Below, piece after piece: positions 45,522 to 57,378 of a stretch of 64,000 nucleotides of DNA. This DNA is from Labia minor (lineage: Eukaryota; Arthropoda; Insecta; Dermaptera; Spongiphoridae). The stretch spans positions 72,965,267 through 73,029,266 of the forward strand of contig OY720346.1 of the NCBI GenBank assembly GCA_963082975.1, written 5' to 3'. How positions within the stretch are numbered: the first letter of the stretch is position 1; every line of letters starts with the position of its first letter. Position numbers and translations under genes: made by a program. The notes under the pieces are model-generated. The model saw only the letters and a list, made by a program, of their open reading frames with translations. It was not told the origin of the DNA and made no database searches.

Positions 45522-46581
45522 GCTTCAGGGATTTGGATGAAACTTTGCCAGTGGATTCCATTTTTAATTCCAAAGAAACTTTCCTTTTGCAATATTTCTT
45601 GGTCTCTTCTAGTTTACGAGATAAAAATTATTAAAGTTTGACAGATAAATTAGTTATGAATGACCTGCCATATTTATTAATGTTTTATAAACTAATTCTC
45701 TAATTTTTCATTTATTAAGTAATTTGCGGTTTTTTCGGTTCGGTTTGGATATAGTAAAATTATTTAATTAATTAATTTTATAATTTTTCTATATCCAAAT
45801 CGAACTAAAAAAAAAAAAAAATTAATGAAGCCCTCTGCTGGCCAAATAATAAAACATGGTAGCTAAATTGAATGTTAATGGATAAGGAAAGTTTCTTAGG
45901 AATTAATTAGCTGGAGTGTCTCCACTCGACTATCTCGCAATTTGAATTGGATTAAATAACATAATATATTATATTTAAATTAAATTTAATTAATTATAAA
46001 TTATAAATAATAAATAATAAATATTAAACCAGCGCATGTTTGGCTTTTTGTTGATGGTACCACGTCACGTGTTGGCGCGTGAGATTTGCAGTGTTAAAAA
46101 ATTAATTCTGGTAATTTCAGCGAATCAATCAAGCTGAAATTCTATATATAGCAGTTTTATACAATTATTAATCATGTGAAAAATTATCAAACAAATATCT
46201 TTATTTTTACGGTCACTTTAGAGGAAAAAAAATCAAAACGTTGTAGGTAATGACCCTCTTCCGGTTGAGCTACATTTCTCAAAAGTTGATAGAAAACTAT
46301 GAATTTTGAATAATGTCTATGTACCAAATTTCATCATTCTAGCTCAAACCGTTTTTGCGTAATCTTGCCTACATACACACACACACACAGACACACACAC
46401 ACACACACTCACAGACATTTTTCTCAACCTTAGTGAAAATGATTCAGGAACCTTCAAAAAGTATAAAAACATCAAAATCTCAACATCGAAAATTTTCGTG
46501 ATCGCAATACTATCTCTGGCGAGATAGTAAAAATGGAATCCACTGGCAAAGTTTCATCCAAATCCCTGAAGCTTCACATTT
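45522..46581. mobile_element. Inverted-repeat element B, copy 1, split by HLE-1
   Basis: Left end AAAATGTGAAGCTTCAGGGA, then TTTGGATGAAACTTTGCCAG; the right end is the exact mirror (46529-46581). A second internal inverted pair (GGTTCGGTTTGGATATAG against CTATATCCAAATCGAAC) lies near 45735-45810. Part of the right arm is deleted relative to 58482-58938, and HLE-1 copy 8 (45909-46528) interrupts it. No coding capacity. 45262-45521 before it is AT-rich. Confidence 0.8.
45909..46528 (-). mobile_element. HLE-1 copy 8, Helentron-like, nested in element B
   Basis: Full-length reverse copy with intact 3' hairpin end and 5' palindrome. CA microsatellite at about 46374-46410. The complementary arm of element B (45538-45570) preserves the uninterrupted sequence, so the insertion point can be read as an A-run (T-run on the element strand). 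At most 2 bp are duplicated. Confidence 0.85.
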
Positions 46582-47067
46582 TGTAAATAAAACTATAACA
46601 TCATCTTAAATGTATACTATTGTTATAATAACTAGAATATAGTTAAATATAAAACAGAATCATATTTTATAGCTAATTCTATAAAAGATAACATTAGAAT
46701 AAAAAATTATTAATAAAATATTTAATTAAATTTCAAAAACAAAAAATTTAAAAGTATAACTATTATAAATATATTATTATAAATAATAGTTAGTTAATTA
46801 GTTACCTACCTTATACATAAACACAAAATATACTTCGATTTTTTGTTTAATATCTCAATATCAAATAAAATTATTTAAAAAATACAATAGTAGGTATACT
46901 TATGTAAATAATAAGGTCAAGAATATTAAATATAAAACAAAACAGAATAAAAATAAAATAAAAGCAATATTTTAATGTTATTTAGGTCAATAGAAGTTGT
47001 TGTATCTACATACTTCAAAAATGTTCATGTCTATTTTAAGAGTAATAATAAATATTTTATACTATAG
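46582..47067. other. AT-rich spacer, no gene
   Basis: Nothing recognised. Confidence 0.6.
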
Positions 47068-47757
47068 TCTATCGATCTATCTCTGTGACTCTACGGTACT
47101 CGAAAGTTCTTGGCCGCAGCAACCACACTTCTCCAAGTATCCCTATTCTGAGCCACAACCCTCCAATCCCTACCTTCTTCCATCTCTCTCACTTCCCTTT
47201 TACATTATCCATCCACCGCGTCCTTGGTCTTCCAACCACTCGCGTCCTTGGTTTTCCCACTCGATCTCCCCCAATATAGTGTTCGCCATTCTTTCTTCTC
47301 CCATTCTAGCCACGTTTCCTTCCCATCGCAGCCTTTTCGATTTTATAATTCTAACTATATCTGGAGATGCATAGAGATTATGCAATTCCTCGTTATGCAG
47401 TTTCCGCCATTTCTCGGTGACCTCATCTTTCTTTTGCCCATAAATGCTTCACAAAATCCTATTCTCAAATACTCCAAATCTACTCTCGTCACTTAAGGTC
47501 ATAGACCATGCCTCAGACCCATATAATACAACTGGTAAAATAATTGTTTTATATATTTTAATTTTTATCCCCTTTGATAATAATTTTGACACGATAAGCC
47601 CCTTTACTGCATGATAACAGGCGCTTCCCGATTGTAACCTCGCTTAAAACTCTTCTCGAATATTATTATCTTTCATTATTACACAACCTAAGTATTTAAA
47701 TTTTTCTACATTTTCAAATTTTATACTATAGTCAGTTATCAAAATTTTCCTTTCAAT
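47068..47757 (-). pseudogene. LINE ORF2 C-terminal fragment, copy 2
   Basis: Same LINE family as 10776-11360. On the minus strand, from the right, it reads FKYLGCVIMKDNNIREEF, a VVLYGSEAW-type region, an EKWRKLHNEELHNLYASPDI region, then IVRIIKSKRLRWEGNVARMG and a Trp/Arg-rich tail, ending in a GATA-type run at 47068-47090. Frames are broken by several indels; the longest intact piece is 61 codons at 47200-47385. It retains more upstream sequence than copy 1. Inactive. Confidence 0.85.
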
Positions 47758-49550
47758 TTAAAAAAAAAAATACTTTATAAAAATATCATAAATTCTTATT
47801 ATTATACGATAAATTATAATAAAAATAAATTTTATAATGAATTATAGAAAAATTTATGAAAGGTTAATATTTTTCAAATAATTAACAAAAAAGTAAAATT
47901 AATTTTGGTTTGAATTAAAATTATATTCCAATTTTGCCCCCTTTCCCTTTCTTTCTCCCTAGCCAACTTTTTTTTCCAAATTAAATTTCTTAATGCCAAT
48001 GGAAATGGAGGGAGGATGGATAGAGGGAGAGTTTCATTAGCAAATGAATATCTTTGGTGGGATTTACTTGCAAATACGACTACTTTCATTTAATTAATAT
48101 AATATAAGCTATTTATAGAGATATGTAACTAATAAAGTTTATTAATTAATGAAAATGGAATATAAATGACCTCCTATATTTAATAGTATAATATAATATA
48201 ATTACTATGCTTTAGTTTAAACAACTATTTTGTTGAGATAATTAAAATGAATGTAAATTATAGTTAAATTAAGAAGTAGAATTTATAAAAAAAATATTAC
48301 TAAATAGAAAACTAATTCCTCCCCTTCCCTACACTATTACTTCATTATTCCATCTTCTTTTATTCTGGTTCCCATCTACTCCAATTTTCTCAAATATAAA
48401 TTATGTTTAACGACTTGAATATTTTGTTTATAACTAATATATATCTATAATATTATATATATTTTCTTTTTTTATAACTCTTTTATCAACTTCTCTTCAA
48501 GTCAGTCTGTCTGTCTTTTCGCTCTTATGACAAATTGAAATCTAGTTTTTACCAACTTTAAATTGAGCTAGACTTTTGAAAATATTTTTAGATATTTCAA
48601 TGGAAGGTATGGAAGAAATATAGTTGAATTATAATTAATTAATTGTGATGTAATTAGCGAATAATTACTTTTAGTAACTATCTCCTTTTGTATTGTTCCG
48701 ATTAATTTTTTTTCAAAGGATTCTGAGGCATAAATATTGATTTCAGGATAGATTTTAATTTTCAAAGTAATTAAAAATTTTTATAGCATTAAAATTAATG
48801 ATTAAATCTTATTAATAAGGTCTAGCGCCAATGATGTAGGGGTGGCTTTCCCCTCAAATGACATAGAGGAAAGATTCTTTTTTTTATATATGTCCCAGAG
48901 AGAAAATAAAATAGGGCAATAAAAGAAAACTTTTTTTATGAAGATAATGAGTACAATATCCTATATACATTTATAAGATCTCATATTAATAGAAATTATT
49001 TATTTATAAATATAATAGAATATAATAGAATAGAATAGAATAACTAAAACACTTCATTGACAATTAACACTATTTCTTCTAATGTAATCAACTTTTTTGG
49101 ATTTGATTGATAATATGTAAATTCTTTCTTTTAAAATTTGTTACATACTTTGATATAAATATATTTTACATCGAAAAATAATAAAAGATTAATTTCTTAG
49201 TTCTTAATCTATCAATTTTTTTGCATAATAAAAAAAATTGTCAGTTTATGTGTTTAATAAAAAATTTTATTAATACAAAAATTGGATTTGATGTTTCATA
49301 TAAATAAATAAAACTAAATGCGTCCAACGTTTTTCGTTGAATATGAAGCAATTCATCCATCAACTCCAGGCTTATAGAAAAATTATTTTTATCTTTTTAG
49401 TCCATGAAAAAACGTTATTTTATAATTTTTTTTTAATATTTATATTTTAATCTACTATTGTATTTGATTTACTGAAATACAATTCTAAATCATATTCTGT
49501 TCTATCAAAGGTAGTAGGTATATGTTTTTTTAATAAAATAGGAATAATAA
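47758..49550. other. AT-rich spacer, no gene
   Basis: Long low-complexity interval. Small less AT-rich patches at 47930-48060, 48300-48375 and 48830-48900 show no domain or repeat. An (ATAGA)n-like run lies near 49015-49040. Confidence 0.55.
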
Positions 49551-49553
<3 letters not shown>

Positions 49554-49597
<44 letters not shown>

Positions 49598-49687
49598 AAA
49601 GAGGGTTGATATATATTTAAGAGGGTTCAAAGGATTTATGATGTCAATGAAAAAAAAAAATATAATAAGAAGCTATTAAAGGAAGAG

Positions 49688-49735
<48 letters not shown>
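49554..49735. repeat. Cluster of AT and ATA microsatellites
   Basis: (AT)n at about 49555-49582, (ATA)n to 49600, and (AT)n again at about 49690-49733. Confidence 0.9.
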
Positions 49736-49738
<3 letters not shown>

Positions 49739-49909
49739 GTAAATTGAAAGGAGTGAGTGAATCGAAAATTCTACCCCCGTTTCGACTTCATCAATCAATT
49801 GCAATGAAAGTCTCAACTACTTCTATGACTTCACTAATACCTTTCATATTTTTCAAAATTGTATAGATCAAAAAATAATAATAATAATAATAAATAAAAA
49901 AATATACTC

Positions 49910-50470
49910 GTATGGATTGAAATTCAATTCACATCATTCTTTTTCCACTCGTTTCTTAAGAAGTAACCGAATTGTGAACTTTAACCCGCACAAAGTGAGT
50001 TCGCGTTTAGCTACACGCTCCCCTCCCCCCTCCCCCCACCCCTCCTCCCACCATCCCATTACACTAACCCTTGTTCGAAGCTTGTTGGTCCAAGTCAAAA
50101 ATTCTGACAAATAACTCGAACGATATCAGAAAGCAATTTTCTTTTTAGCGCACTTTGCTCCCGGAGAAATATCCGACGTGTGCGGCTCAACATTTTTTTT
50201 TTTAACCCGCATCTCACTCCCCCCCACCACCTTCTTCAACCTCCCTTCGCTCTTTTCTGCTTTAAGCCAAACCTCCTCTCAACCTCCAACTAAGTCTTAA
50301 GATGATCGGCTTTGAAACTAGTCCTCTTGTAAGCATTGAACAGATCAATAGATATCAAAGAGATGATGAAAAAAATATAAATCACCCCCACCCCCAACCC
50401 ACCCTCCCTACAAATGAAAGGTAGCAACGCTCAGAGTCTGACAGCTTGAGAAAATAAATCAGCATCTGAC
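49910..50470. other. C-rich, GC-richer unique region
   Basis: Pyrimidine-rich runs (CCTCCCCCCTCCCCCCACCC near 50021; CTCCCCCCCACCACC near 50216; CCCCCACCCCCAACCC near 50384) within moderately balanced sequence. The 65-codon frame at 49917-50114 is Ser/Pro-rich from the C tract. Function unknown. 50471-50777 is AT-rich. Confidence 0.4.
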
Positions 50471-50777
50471 TTTTTTTAAATAAATATAAAAATAATTGCT
50501 TATGGTTTTTAGAAAAATAAAAAAAAAACAAAATAAAAAAACAAATTTACAATAATAAATAATTCACTTGTCTAATTCAATAAACTTTTCAATTTGAATA
50601 CCCCTAAAAGTATATAATAAATAAAACTTCATTTTATATATAATATAATCTTATTTATTTAATTAAAAAAATATGAAACTAATATGTAAATTAATTCATA
50701 TATTTTTTTATAAAAATAATATTATGCCAAAATTATTTCATTTAAAATTAAATACCAACAAAACTACACTTTTTTTT

Positions 50778-51498
50778 ACTATCTCGCCAGAGAAAGTATT
50801 GCGATCACGAAAATTTTCGATGTCGAGATTTTGATGTTTTTATACGTTTTGAAGGTTCCTTAATCATTTTCACAAAGTATGAAAAAATGTATCTGTGTGT
50901 GTGTAGACAAGATTATGCAAAAACGGTTTGATCTAGAATATTGAAATTTGATATACGGGCATTATTCAAAAATTCGTAGTTTTCTATCTACTTTTGATAA
51001 ATGTAGCTCAACCGGAAGAGGGTCATTACCTACAATGTTTTGATTTTTTTTCTTCTAAAGTGACCGTAAAAATAAACATATATGATTAAAAATTGTATAA
51101 AACTGCTATATATAGAATTTCAGCTTGGTTGAATAGCTAAAAGTACCGGAATTAATTTTTTAACACGTTGACTGCCAATCACGCGCCAGCACGTGACGTA
51201 GTGTCATCAACAAAGAGCCAAACACGCGAATTAATTTTTTAAATTTTTAAATTTTAACTTAAAAATGAAGATAAAGGTTTTCAATTTAAATTGAATATAT
51301 GTTAAGTAATTAATTAAATTAATTGAATACAAAATATTATACTGTATATTTAATTTTTTAAAAATTAATTAATTAATTAATCCAATTTAATTATAAAATT
51401 ATTTATAATTTACTTAATTAAATTAAATTTAAATATAATATATGCGTTAATTAATTCAATTCAAATTTTGCGAGATATTTAGTGAAGACACTCCAGAT
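50778..51498 (+). mobile_element. HLE-1 copy 9, long variant
   Basis: 5' palindrome nearly intact (ACTATCTC-GCCA-GAGAAAGT), short GT run near 50895, full core, expanded AT-rich segment shared with 37289-37984, then a mutated subterminal repeat and 3' hairpin (AGTGAAGACACTCCAGAT). At 721 bp it is the longest copy. Confidence 0.75.
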
Positions 51499-51675
51499 TT
51501 CTTTTTCTTTCTTAAATGGGCTCGTTACGATCCTACATTTATTTATTTGTTTATTTAATTTAAAATACACTTTATTTATAGTTTTGTTATTTATTCTTCC
51601 ATTATAATATTTTGAAAATATCTCTCTCTTTAGTACTAATATATTATTAAATTACTAAAAAAAGAAATAAAATAA
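51499..51675 (+). repeat. Flank shared with 37985-38149
   Basis: Same ordered blocks as the flank after copy 7. It marks the right part of a duplicated segment. Confidence 0.75.
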
Positions 51676-52080
51676 AAAAAACAAAAAAAAATAAATATAA
51701 ATATTATTACCATTTTAAATTCTTTGTAAGTGAAACTTTTTCCATTTACTCAACAAAAATGATCAAATAATATTATAATCTTCAAAAGATAATAAAGCAA
51801 GAAAAAAAAAATATTAAGATTTTAATTGAAGATTTGAAATGAAAATTAATTTATTATCTAAATTAAAAACTAAGGTGAGTTATATAAAATTATATATATA
51901 TATATATATATAATATATAGGCCAACAACAATTTTAAATTAGTTTCTCTCAGTGACAATTAAACTTACATCGTTTGGTATTTAATAGTTAAGAAAATCCT
52001 AGGATTATATACCATTTTATTACCTTTCCTTCCCCTAGTTATGGTGGACTATAAAACAAACCCAAAGTTCAGGTATTTCT

Positions 52081-52115
<35 letters not shown>

Positions 52116-52200
52116 ACAAACTTTTTCTCGAATGTAAAATTTTTTGATGCTTTATTAAAAAGGATTAAATAAGATTTGATTAAATTTTACCTATTCTTAA
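51676..52200. other. AT-rich spacer with microsatellites
   Basis: (AT)n at about 51890-51917 and an A run of about 26 at 52087-52113. No gene. Confidence 0.6.
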
Positions 52201-52329
52201 TGAGTTTAGAGATCTTGCATTAACGCGATGCCTTTAAAGACTATAAAATGGCTAATCTCAAAAGTTTCCTCGTAAAATGAGAAAATTACTTAACTACCCT
52301 TTCGTTAATTTATTATTATTTATTTCATT

Positions 52330-52740
52330 ATCAAAAAGGGGTGAAGAAAAAAAAAGAACAAAAAGAGAAGTCGAGTGGAATGAAATCGTAGAAGGGGTGA
52401 AGAAGTGAAGGGTGACAAAGAAGTCGAGTCCTCTTCCTCGCTTAAGGATTCATTTGCTGAAGGTGATTTCGATTGAAGTTCATCGCACGAGAGCAGCAGT
52501 CATCCCATCTATAAAATTTAATGGCCTCCGACCCATTAAACCCCGTCAGCTTAGGATGCAGAATGTTTTATTATCTAAAGTATTCCCGTCAATATTTGCA
52601 TTGGATGCTGCTGCCTCTGCTGCTCCACCGATCCATCCGACTCCTTGAAAGGATTCCATTAAATTTTACCAACGGGTGGATTGTTTGCAAACACACTAAT
52701 GTAAATAGAAAATCCATTTGACAACGAGAATTGACATTTT
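52330..52740. other. GC-richer unique region
   Basis: Purine-rich start (GAAGAAAAAAAAAGAAC), then balanced sequence including GCTGCTGCCTCTGCTGCTCC. Two overlapping plus-strand frames (78 and 66 codons) show no domain. It looks single-copy. 52741-52939 is AT-rich. Confidence 0.35.
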
Positions 52741-52939
52741 TCTCGTATAATTGGTGATAATCAATTCTTAAACAGGATTTATTTACTTATATTTTACAAT
52801 ACATCAAAATAAATAAATAAATAAATAGTAGTATTACTTGCTTCTAAAACATTAAATTATTAATTTAATATTTTAAATATATTTATGTTTATTTTATTTT
52901 TATTTTTAACCATGAAATTCTCTTTCATAAATTATAAAA

Positions 52940-53449
52940 AGCTGGAGTGTCTCCACTCGACTATCTCACAATTTGAATTGGATTAAATAACATAATATAT
53001 TATATTTAAATTAAATTTAATTAATTATAAATAATAAATATTAAACCAACGCATGATTGGCTTTTTGTTGATGGCACCACGTGAAGTGTTGGCGCGTGAT
53101 TTGCAGTGTTAAAAAATTAATTCTGGTACTTTCAGAGATTCAATCAAGCTGAAATTCTATATATAGCAGTTTTATACAATTTTTAATCATGTGAAAAACT
53201 ATCAAACATATAACTTTATTTTTACGGTCACTTTAGAAGAAAAAAATCAAAGCGTTGTAGGTAATGGTCCTCTTCCGGTTGAGCTAAATTTGTCAAAAGT
53301 TGATAGAAAACTACGAATTTTAAATAATTTCCCGTGTAAACCAAATTTCATTATTCTAGATCAAACCGTTTTCGCGTAATCTTGTCTACACCAACACACA
53401 CATACACACACACAGACATTTTTCTTAACCTTAGTGAAAATGATTCAGG
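52940..53449 (-). mobile_element. HLE-1 copy 10, truncated at its 5' end
   Basis: Starts with the intact 3' hairpin (AGCTGGAGTGTCTCCACTCG). Runs through the core and CA microsatellite (about 53390-53414) but stops at ATGATTCAGGA, losing the last 100 bp or so, including the 5' palindrome. Joined directly to family C sequence at 53450. Confidence 0.75.
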
Positions 53450-53777
53450 AATTATCAATTATTAATATATTTGAAGTGAAAAATTTCCGATAATGAATAT
53501 AAAATCAATACATTGTAAACTACCACTTCTGGTTTCCGGATATACACCAAAAGTTAATGAATTCATGAGACTGATGCATTAAGTAAATATACCAAATTTT
53601 ATCAAAATCCGTTATGCCGTTTGAGCTGTACACGTCTATACACACAATGGACAGACGGACGGACAGACATGATGCTAAAAATACTTTTTTCTGTTATCAA
53701 AATGCATGATTCGTGTAGATATGTAAAAATCTCCACATGTGAAATTTGGTGTGAAAACAATACCTTGCCTTTCTAAA
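53450..53777 (+). repeat. Family C fragment fused to HLE-1
   Basis: Starts mid-element at ATTATCAATTATTAATATAT, then CACTTCTGGTTTCC, the GACAGACGGACGGACAGAC stretch and GAGATATGTAAAAATCTCC-type end. No termini. Confidence 0.7.
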
Positions 53778-53919
53778 AATTTATAAAAATTTTACAAAGC
53801 CCAAATCGTTTGTAATTATCTCAAGAAGAATTTATAGAATAACAAACTTCATATTTAGAATGAATGGAGGAATAATTTTTATATTTTTTTTTTATTATTG
53901 ATTAATGAAATTGTCAGCA

Positions 53920-54430
53920 TGCAGGTTTGTGTTGAGGTGGATGATTTTCGTTCATTCATTTGGGGCCCGGATCGCATTTGCATAGGAATTGGGCTCTGGG
54001 CTTTGGCTGAAGCCGTTTAATAACTCGACGTGAAAAGGAATATTCTCCTATAATAATTGTTAATGAAGATAATAACGAAGTGAAAACCAGGCCTGGCAAT
54101 TTGCATAATTCAACCCGTCAATTGATCTTTTAATAGAGACAATTGACTTGCCCTTGAAAATGAATGGGGCGGTGGTTGATTACTCGTATCGGACTTATGC
54201 CATCACCAAACGATCACTCGAATATTCGTATTGCCAAATGGAATACAATCAACAAGATTGCCACCCGAAAATCGATCCTTTTTGTGTATCCATTTGGACC
54301 GTTTGATCCCCATCTGGTCGACGGGGGTGCATACGAAATCCATTCAATTAAGTTCAAAAGAAACCCTTTCTACTTGGATGAATTTACTTCCTTCACCCAT
54401 CCCCTCCACACCACCAACCGCCCACATCAT
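53920..54430. promoter_or_regulatory. Candidate conserved noncoding element
   Basis: Balanced, single-copy DNA with a POU octamer ATTTGCAT (53976-53983), an ATTTGCATAATTCAAC stretch (about 54099), and GGGGCCCGGATCGC. Two overlapping plus-strand frames (134 and 76 codons) start within it, but neither shows a domain and their codons look composition-driven. Regulatory role is inferred only. Confidence 0.3.
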
Positions 54431-54629
54431 GCCTATTTCCTTTGCAAAACATCACTTTTAAGAATTTTTATTGAATTGGAAAGAAATATTTTTTTGACAG
54501 GCCTTTCTTTATACGAGTATATACTCGCGTACATTCCATCCATCTTTTATTTTATCATACAAATATAAAAAAAAAACTTTCATTTTATTAATTATTATCA
54601 TATTTTTCATTTATAATTTAAATCAAGTA

Positions 54630-54800
54630 TGATTATTATTATTATTATTATTATTATTATTTAGGTCGGAATAATTTAAATCAAGTATGATTATTATTAT
54701 TAATATTATTATTATTATTATTATTATTTCCAAGTTTTCACAATCACTCACTCAGCACAAGTGCTGGTAAACTTTGATTATTATTATTATTATTATTTAG
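54630..54800. repeat. (TTA)n array with tandemly copied flank
   Basis: ATTATTATT runs at about 54633-54661, 54690-54728 and 54779-54798. The spacer TTTAGGTCGG and TAATTTAAATCAAGTATG are repeated with them, so slippage or local duplication copied a unit of about 60 bp. Confidence 0.8.
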
Positions 54801-54887
54801 GTCGGTATAATTTTAAAGGCGTAGAGATGAAAAAAAACATTTATTTTATTTTCAATTCTTTTTCAAAAATAACTATCAATTCAATTC

Positions 54888-54927
<40 letters not shown>
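54888..54927. repeat. (AT)n microsatellite
   Basis: AT dinucleotide run of about 40 bp. Confidence 0.95.
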
Positions 54928-54928
<1 letters not shown>

Positions 54929-55006
54929 CCTTTTTCGTTACACATGTTACATACATACTTACATTATAGTCATTAATAAATAGTATTTAATACAATAATA
55001 GCTATA

Positions 55007-55174
55007 AGCTGGAGTGTCTCCATTCGATTATCTCGCAAATTTGAATTGGATTAATTAACATATATTATATTTAAATTAAATTAAATTAATTATAAATAAT
55101 AAATTAAAATTAATAAATAATATTTATTAGATCAGCGCATTTTTGGCTCTTTGTTGAGTGGAGACACTCCAGAT
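55007..55174 (-). mobile_element. HLE-1 mini-derivative, 168 bp
   Basis: Left edge is the normal 3' hairpin end (AGCTGGAGTGTCTCCATTCG). After about 130 bp of AT-rich 3' part it jumps from TTGGCTCTTTGTTG straight to GAGTGGAGACACTCCAGAT, an inverted copy of the same end. The element therefore has two identical hairpin termini in opposite orientation and no core. Confidence 0.75.
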
Positions 55175-55321
55175 TTTTTTTTTTTAAATAAAATAACTTA
55201 AATAAAAATTTTAATAATTTCTTTTCATTTAATTTTGTATTGATTCAATTTTGATATAGGAGACAAAAATGATGATAATTTTGTTTAGAATCTATGAAGT
55301 TTTTGAAAACTTAAAAAAATA

Positions 55322-55920
55322 AGCTGGAGTGTCTCCACTCGACTATCTCGCAATTTGAATTGGATTAAATAACTTAATATATTTTATTTAAATTAAATTT
55401 AATTAATTAAAAATTATAAATAATAATTATTAAACCAGCGCATGTTTGGCTTTTTATTGATGGTACCATGGCACGTGTTGGCGCGTGAGATTTGCAGTGT
55501 TAAAAAATTAATTCTGGTACTTTCAGGGATTCAATCAAGCTGAAATTCTATATATAGCAGTTTTATACAATTTTTAATCATATGAAAAACTATCAAACAT
55601 ATGTCTTTATTTTTACTGTCACTTTAGAGGAAAAAAAAATTTAAAGGTTGTAGTTAATGACCCTCTTCCGGTTGAGTTACATTTCTCAAAAGTTGATAGA
55701 AAACTACGAATTTTGTATAATTCCTGTATACCAAATTTCATGATTCTAGCTCAAACCGTTTTTGCGTAATCTTGTATACATACTTACAAACTTACACATC
55801 CACACAGACATTTTTCTCAACCTTAGTGAAAATGATTCAGGAACCTTCAAAATATATATAAACATAAAAATCTCGACATCAAAATTTTCGTAATTGCAAT
55901 AGTATTTCTGGCGAGATAGT
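55322..55920 (-). mobile_element. HLE-1 copy 11, Helentron-like element
   Basis: Full-length reverse copy. Intact 3' hairpin. Weak CA stretch near 55778-55805. 5' palindrome mutated on one side (AGTATTTC-TGGC-GAGATAGT). T-rich flank on both sides. Confidence 0.75.
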
Positions 55921-56442
55921 AAAAAGAAAAAAAATTTCAATATTACACAAAAAAAACAAAACACATTACTAGAGGTTTCATTTTACCAGGCCCCTAATTC
56001 CAATTTTTTTTTTTTATTCTTATTCTCATTTCCATATTTAATTTTATTTTTTAATTTTAATTTTATTTTTATTTTTAATTTGTAATTTTAAATTTTATTT
56101 GAATTTTATTATATTTATTTTTATTTGGATTTTATTTATAAATATATATATGCGACCATAATTATGAAAATAGTCTAAGTTATATATTTCTTGTTTCGAA
56201 ACATCTAATGATTTGCATTTGAATAAATTAAAAAAATATTTCAAGTTATAATTTTCTTAGTTTTGATTAATGGAAATTTATTATGAATATGAAATTTTAT
56301 GTGAATTTCACATGAAAATGTTTTGAAAACTTGAATTGCCTTAGACCACTTACATAATTTTGTGGGCACATATATAATATATAAATATTCTGTCGATTTT
56401 TTTATTTTTCATTTTTTATTTTATTTATTATAAAATGTACAT
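55921..56442. other. AT-rich spacer, no gene
   Basis: ATTTTATTTTTATTTT-type low complexity. Nothing else. Confidence 0.6.
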
Positions 56443-56725
56443 AGATGGCGCCACAGGATGGTAGCTAGACAAGCTGGCTCACATTCTCGTGGTCCTGGGT
56501 TTAAGTCCCGGGCCTGGCAAGGAAATTTCTCTAGCTGGGGTCTATGGGGTGGAGTCAACCCAGGATCAAAATTTGGGAAAGCTACTTGATAAAAAGTAGC
56601 GCCTTCGATCAAGAAAATCAAGGTAAAGGTTGATAGGACTCGTTCTACTGATCATAGGACACCTCATTGATATAACCGGCTTGAAAGGGGTTGTCCTTGC
56701 GTAGGACATACAAAAGTCAGAGGTG
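56443..56725 (+). mobile_element. tRNA-derived SINE, near full length
   Basis: The head resembles a tRNA gene: an A-box-like TGGTAGCTAGACAAGCTGG (56459-56477) and a B-box-like GGGTTTAAGTCC (56497-56508). Its minus strand reads RDLNPGPRE, a signature often produced by SINE B boxes. The body (CTAGCTGGGGTCTATGGG... ACTGATCATAGGACACC) matches 29667-29872. The 3' limit is near GTCAGAGGTG, and I could not read a target duplication. It would be transcribed by RNA polymerase III if active. Confidence 0.8.
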
Positions 56726-57378
56726 TACTTAATATTTTGATTAGGACCTAACTACTTATTAAATTATGTATAGATTAAATGTATATATTGATAATAATAA
56801 CAAAACGTATTATGACGTAATTGTGATATCATAATAGTTTACTTATTAGAAATAATTTTTACTGCTAATTTTAATATTTAAATGTAGACTAAAACTTACA
56901 AAAAAGAAGGTGGGAATCTTACTAAATAAATATATTTATATTAAATATATTTAATTTACATATGATTATAACATATTTGATAAATGAGAAAATATTTGTA
57001 AAAGCGTTGATAGAAACAATCCGGAAACCAAACCCAATTAAAATTAAAATTTATAAAACAACTTCGCAAATACATTGAACTATAAGCTTTACTACGGTGT
57101 ATTTATTTCTTAGATGATTACCAGATGATTTACCAATTTGACCAAAATCCACAGAGATATATGCGAGTATTCCCTTGAAATTAATCATTACTCTCACATG
57201 ATTGAATTTCCATGAACAATTCCAGAGTTTTGTGATTAGATATTGATAAAATTTATAGCCTATTTTCAAATAGTATTAATATTACTTTAAAATAAATAAA
57301 TAACGAAAACAAGTAAATTTAAAATTTGAAAATTCTAAAATTACATTTATTCGAGATTATTTTATTTTATTATTTTTT
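56726..57378. other. AT-rich spacer, no gene
   Basis: 57050-57260 is somewhat less AT-rich; its 72-codon minus-strand frame shows no domain. Confidence 0.5.

Noticed and set aside
54164-54568. 134-codon frame in a GC-richer region
   Set aside because: No domain, a second overlapping frame is equally open, and its tail is Ile/Phe-rich AT sequence. Reported only as a noncoding candidate.
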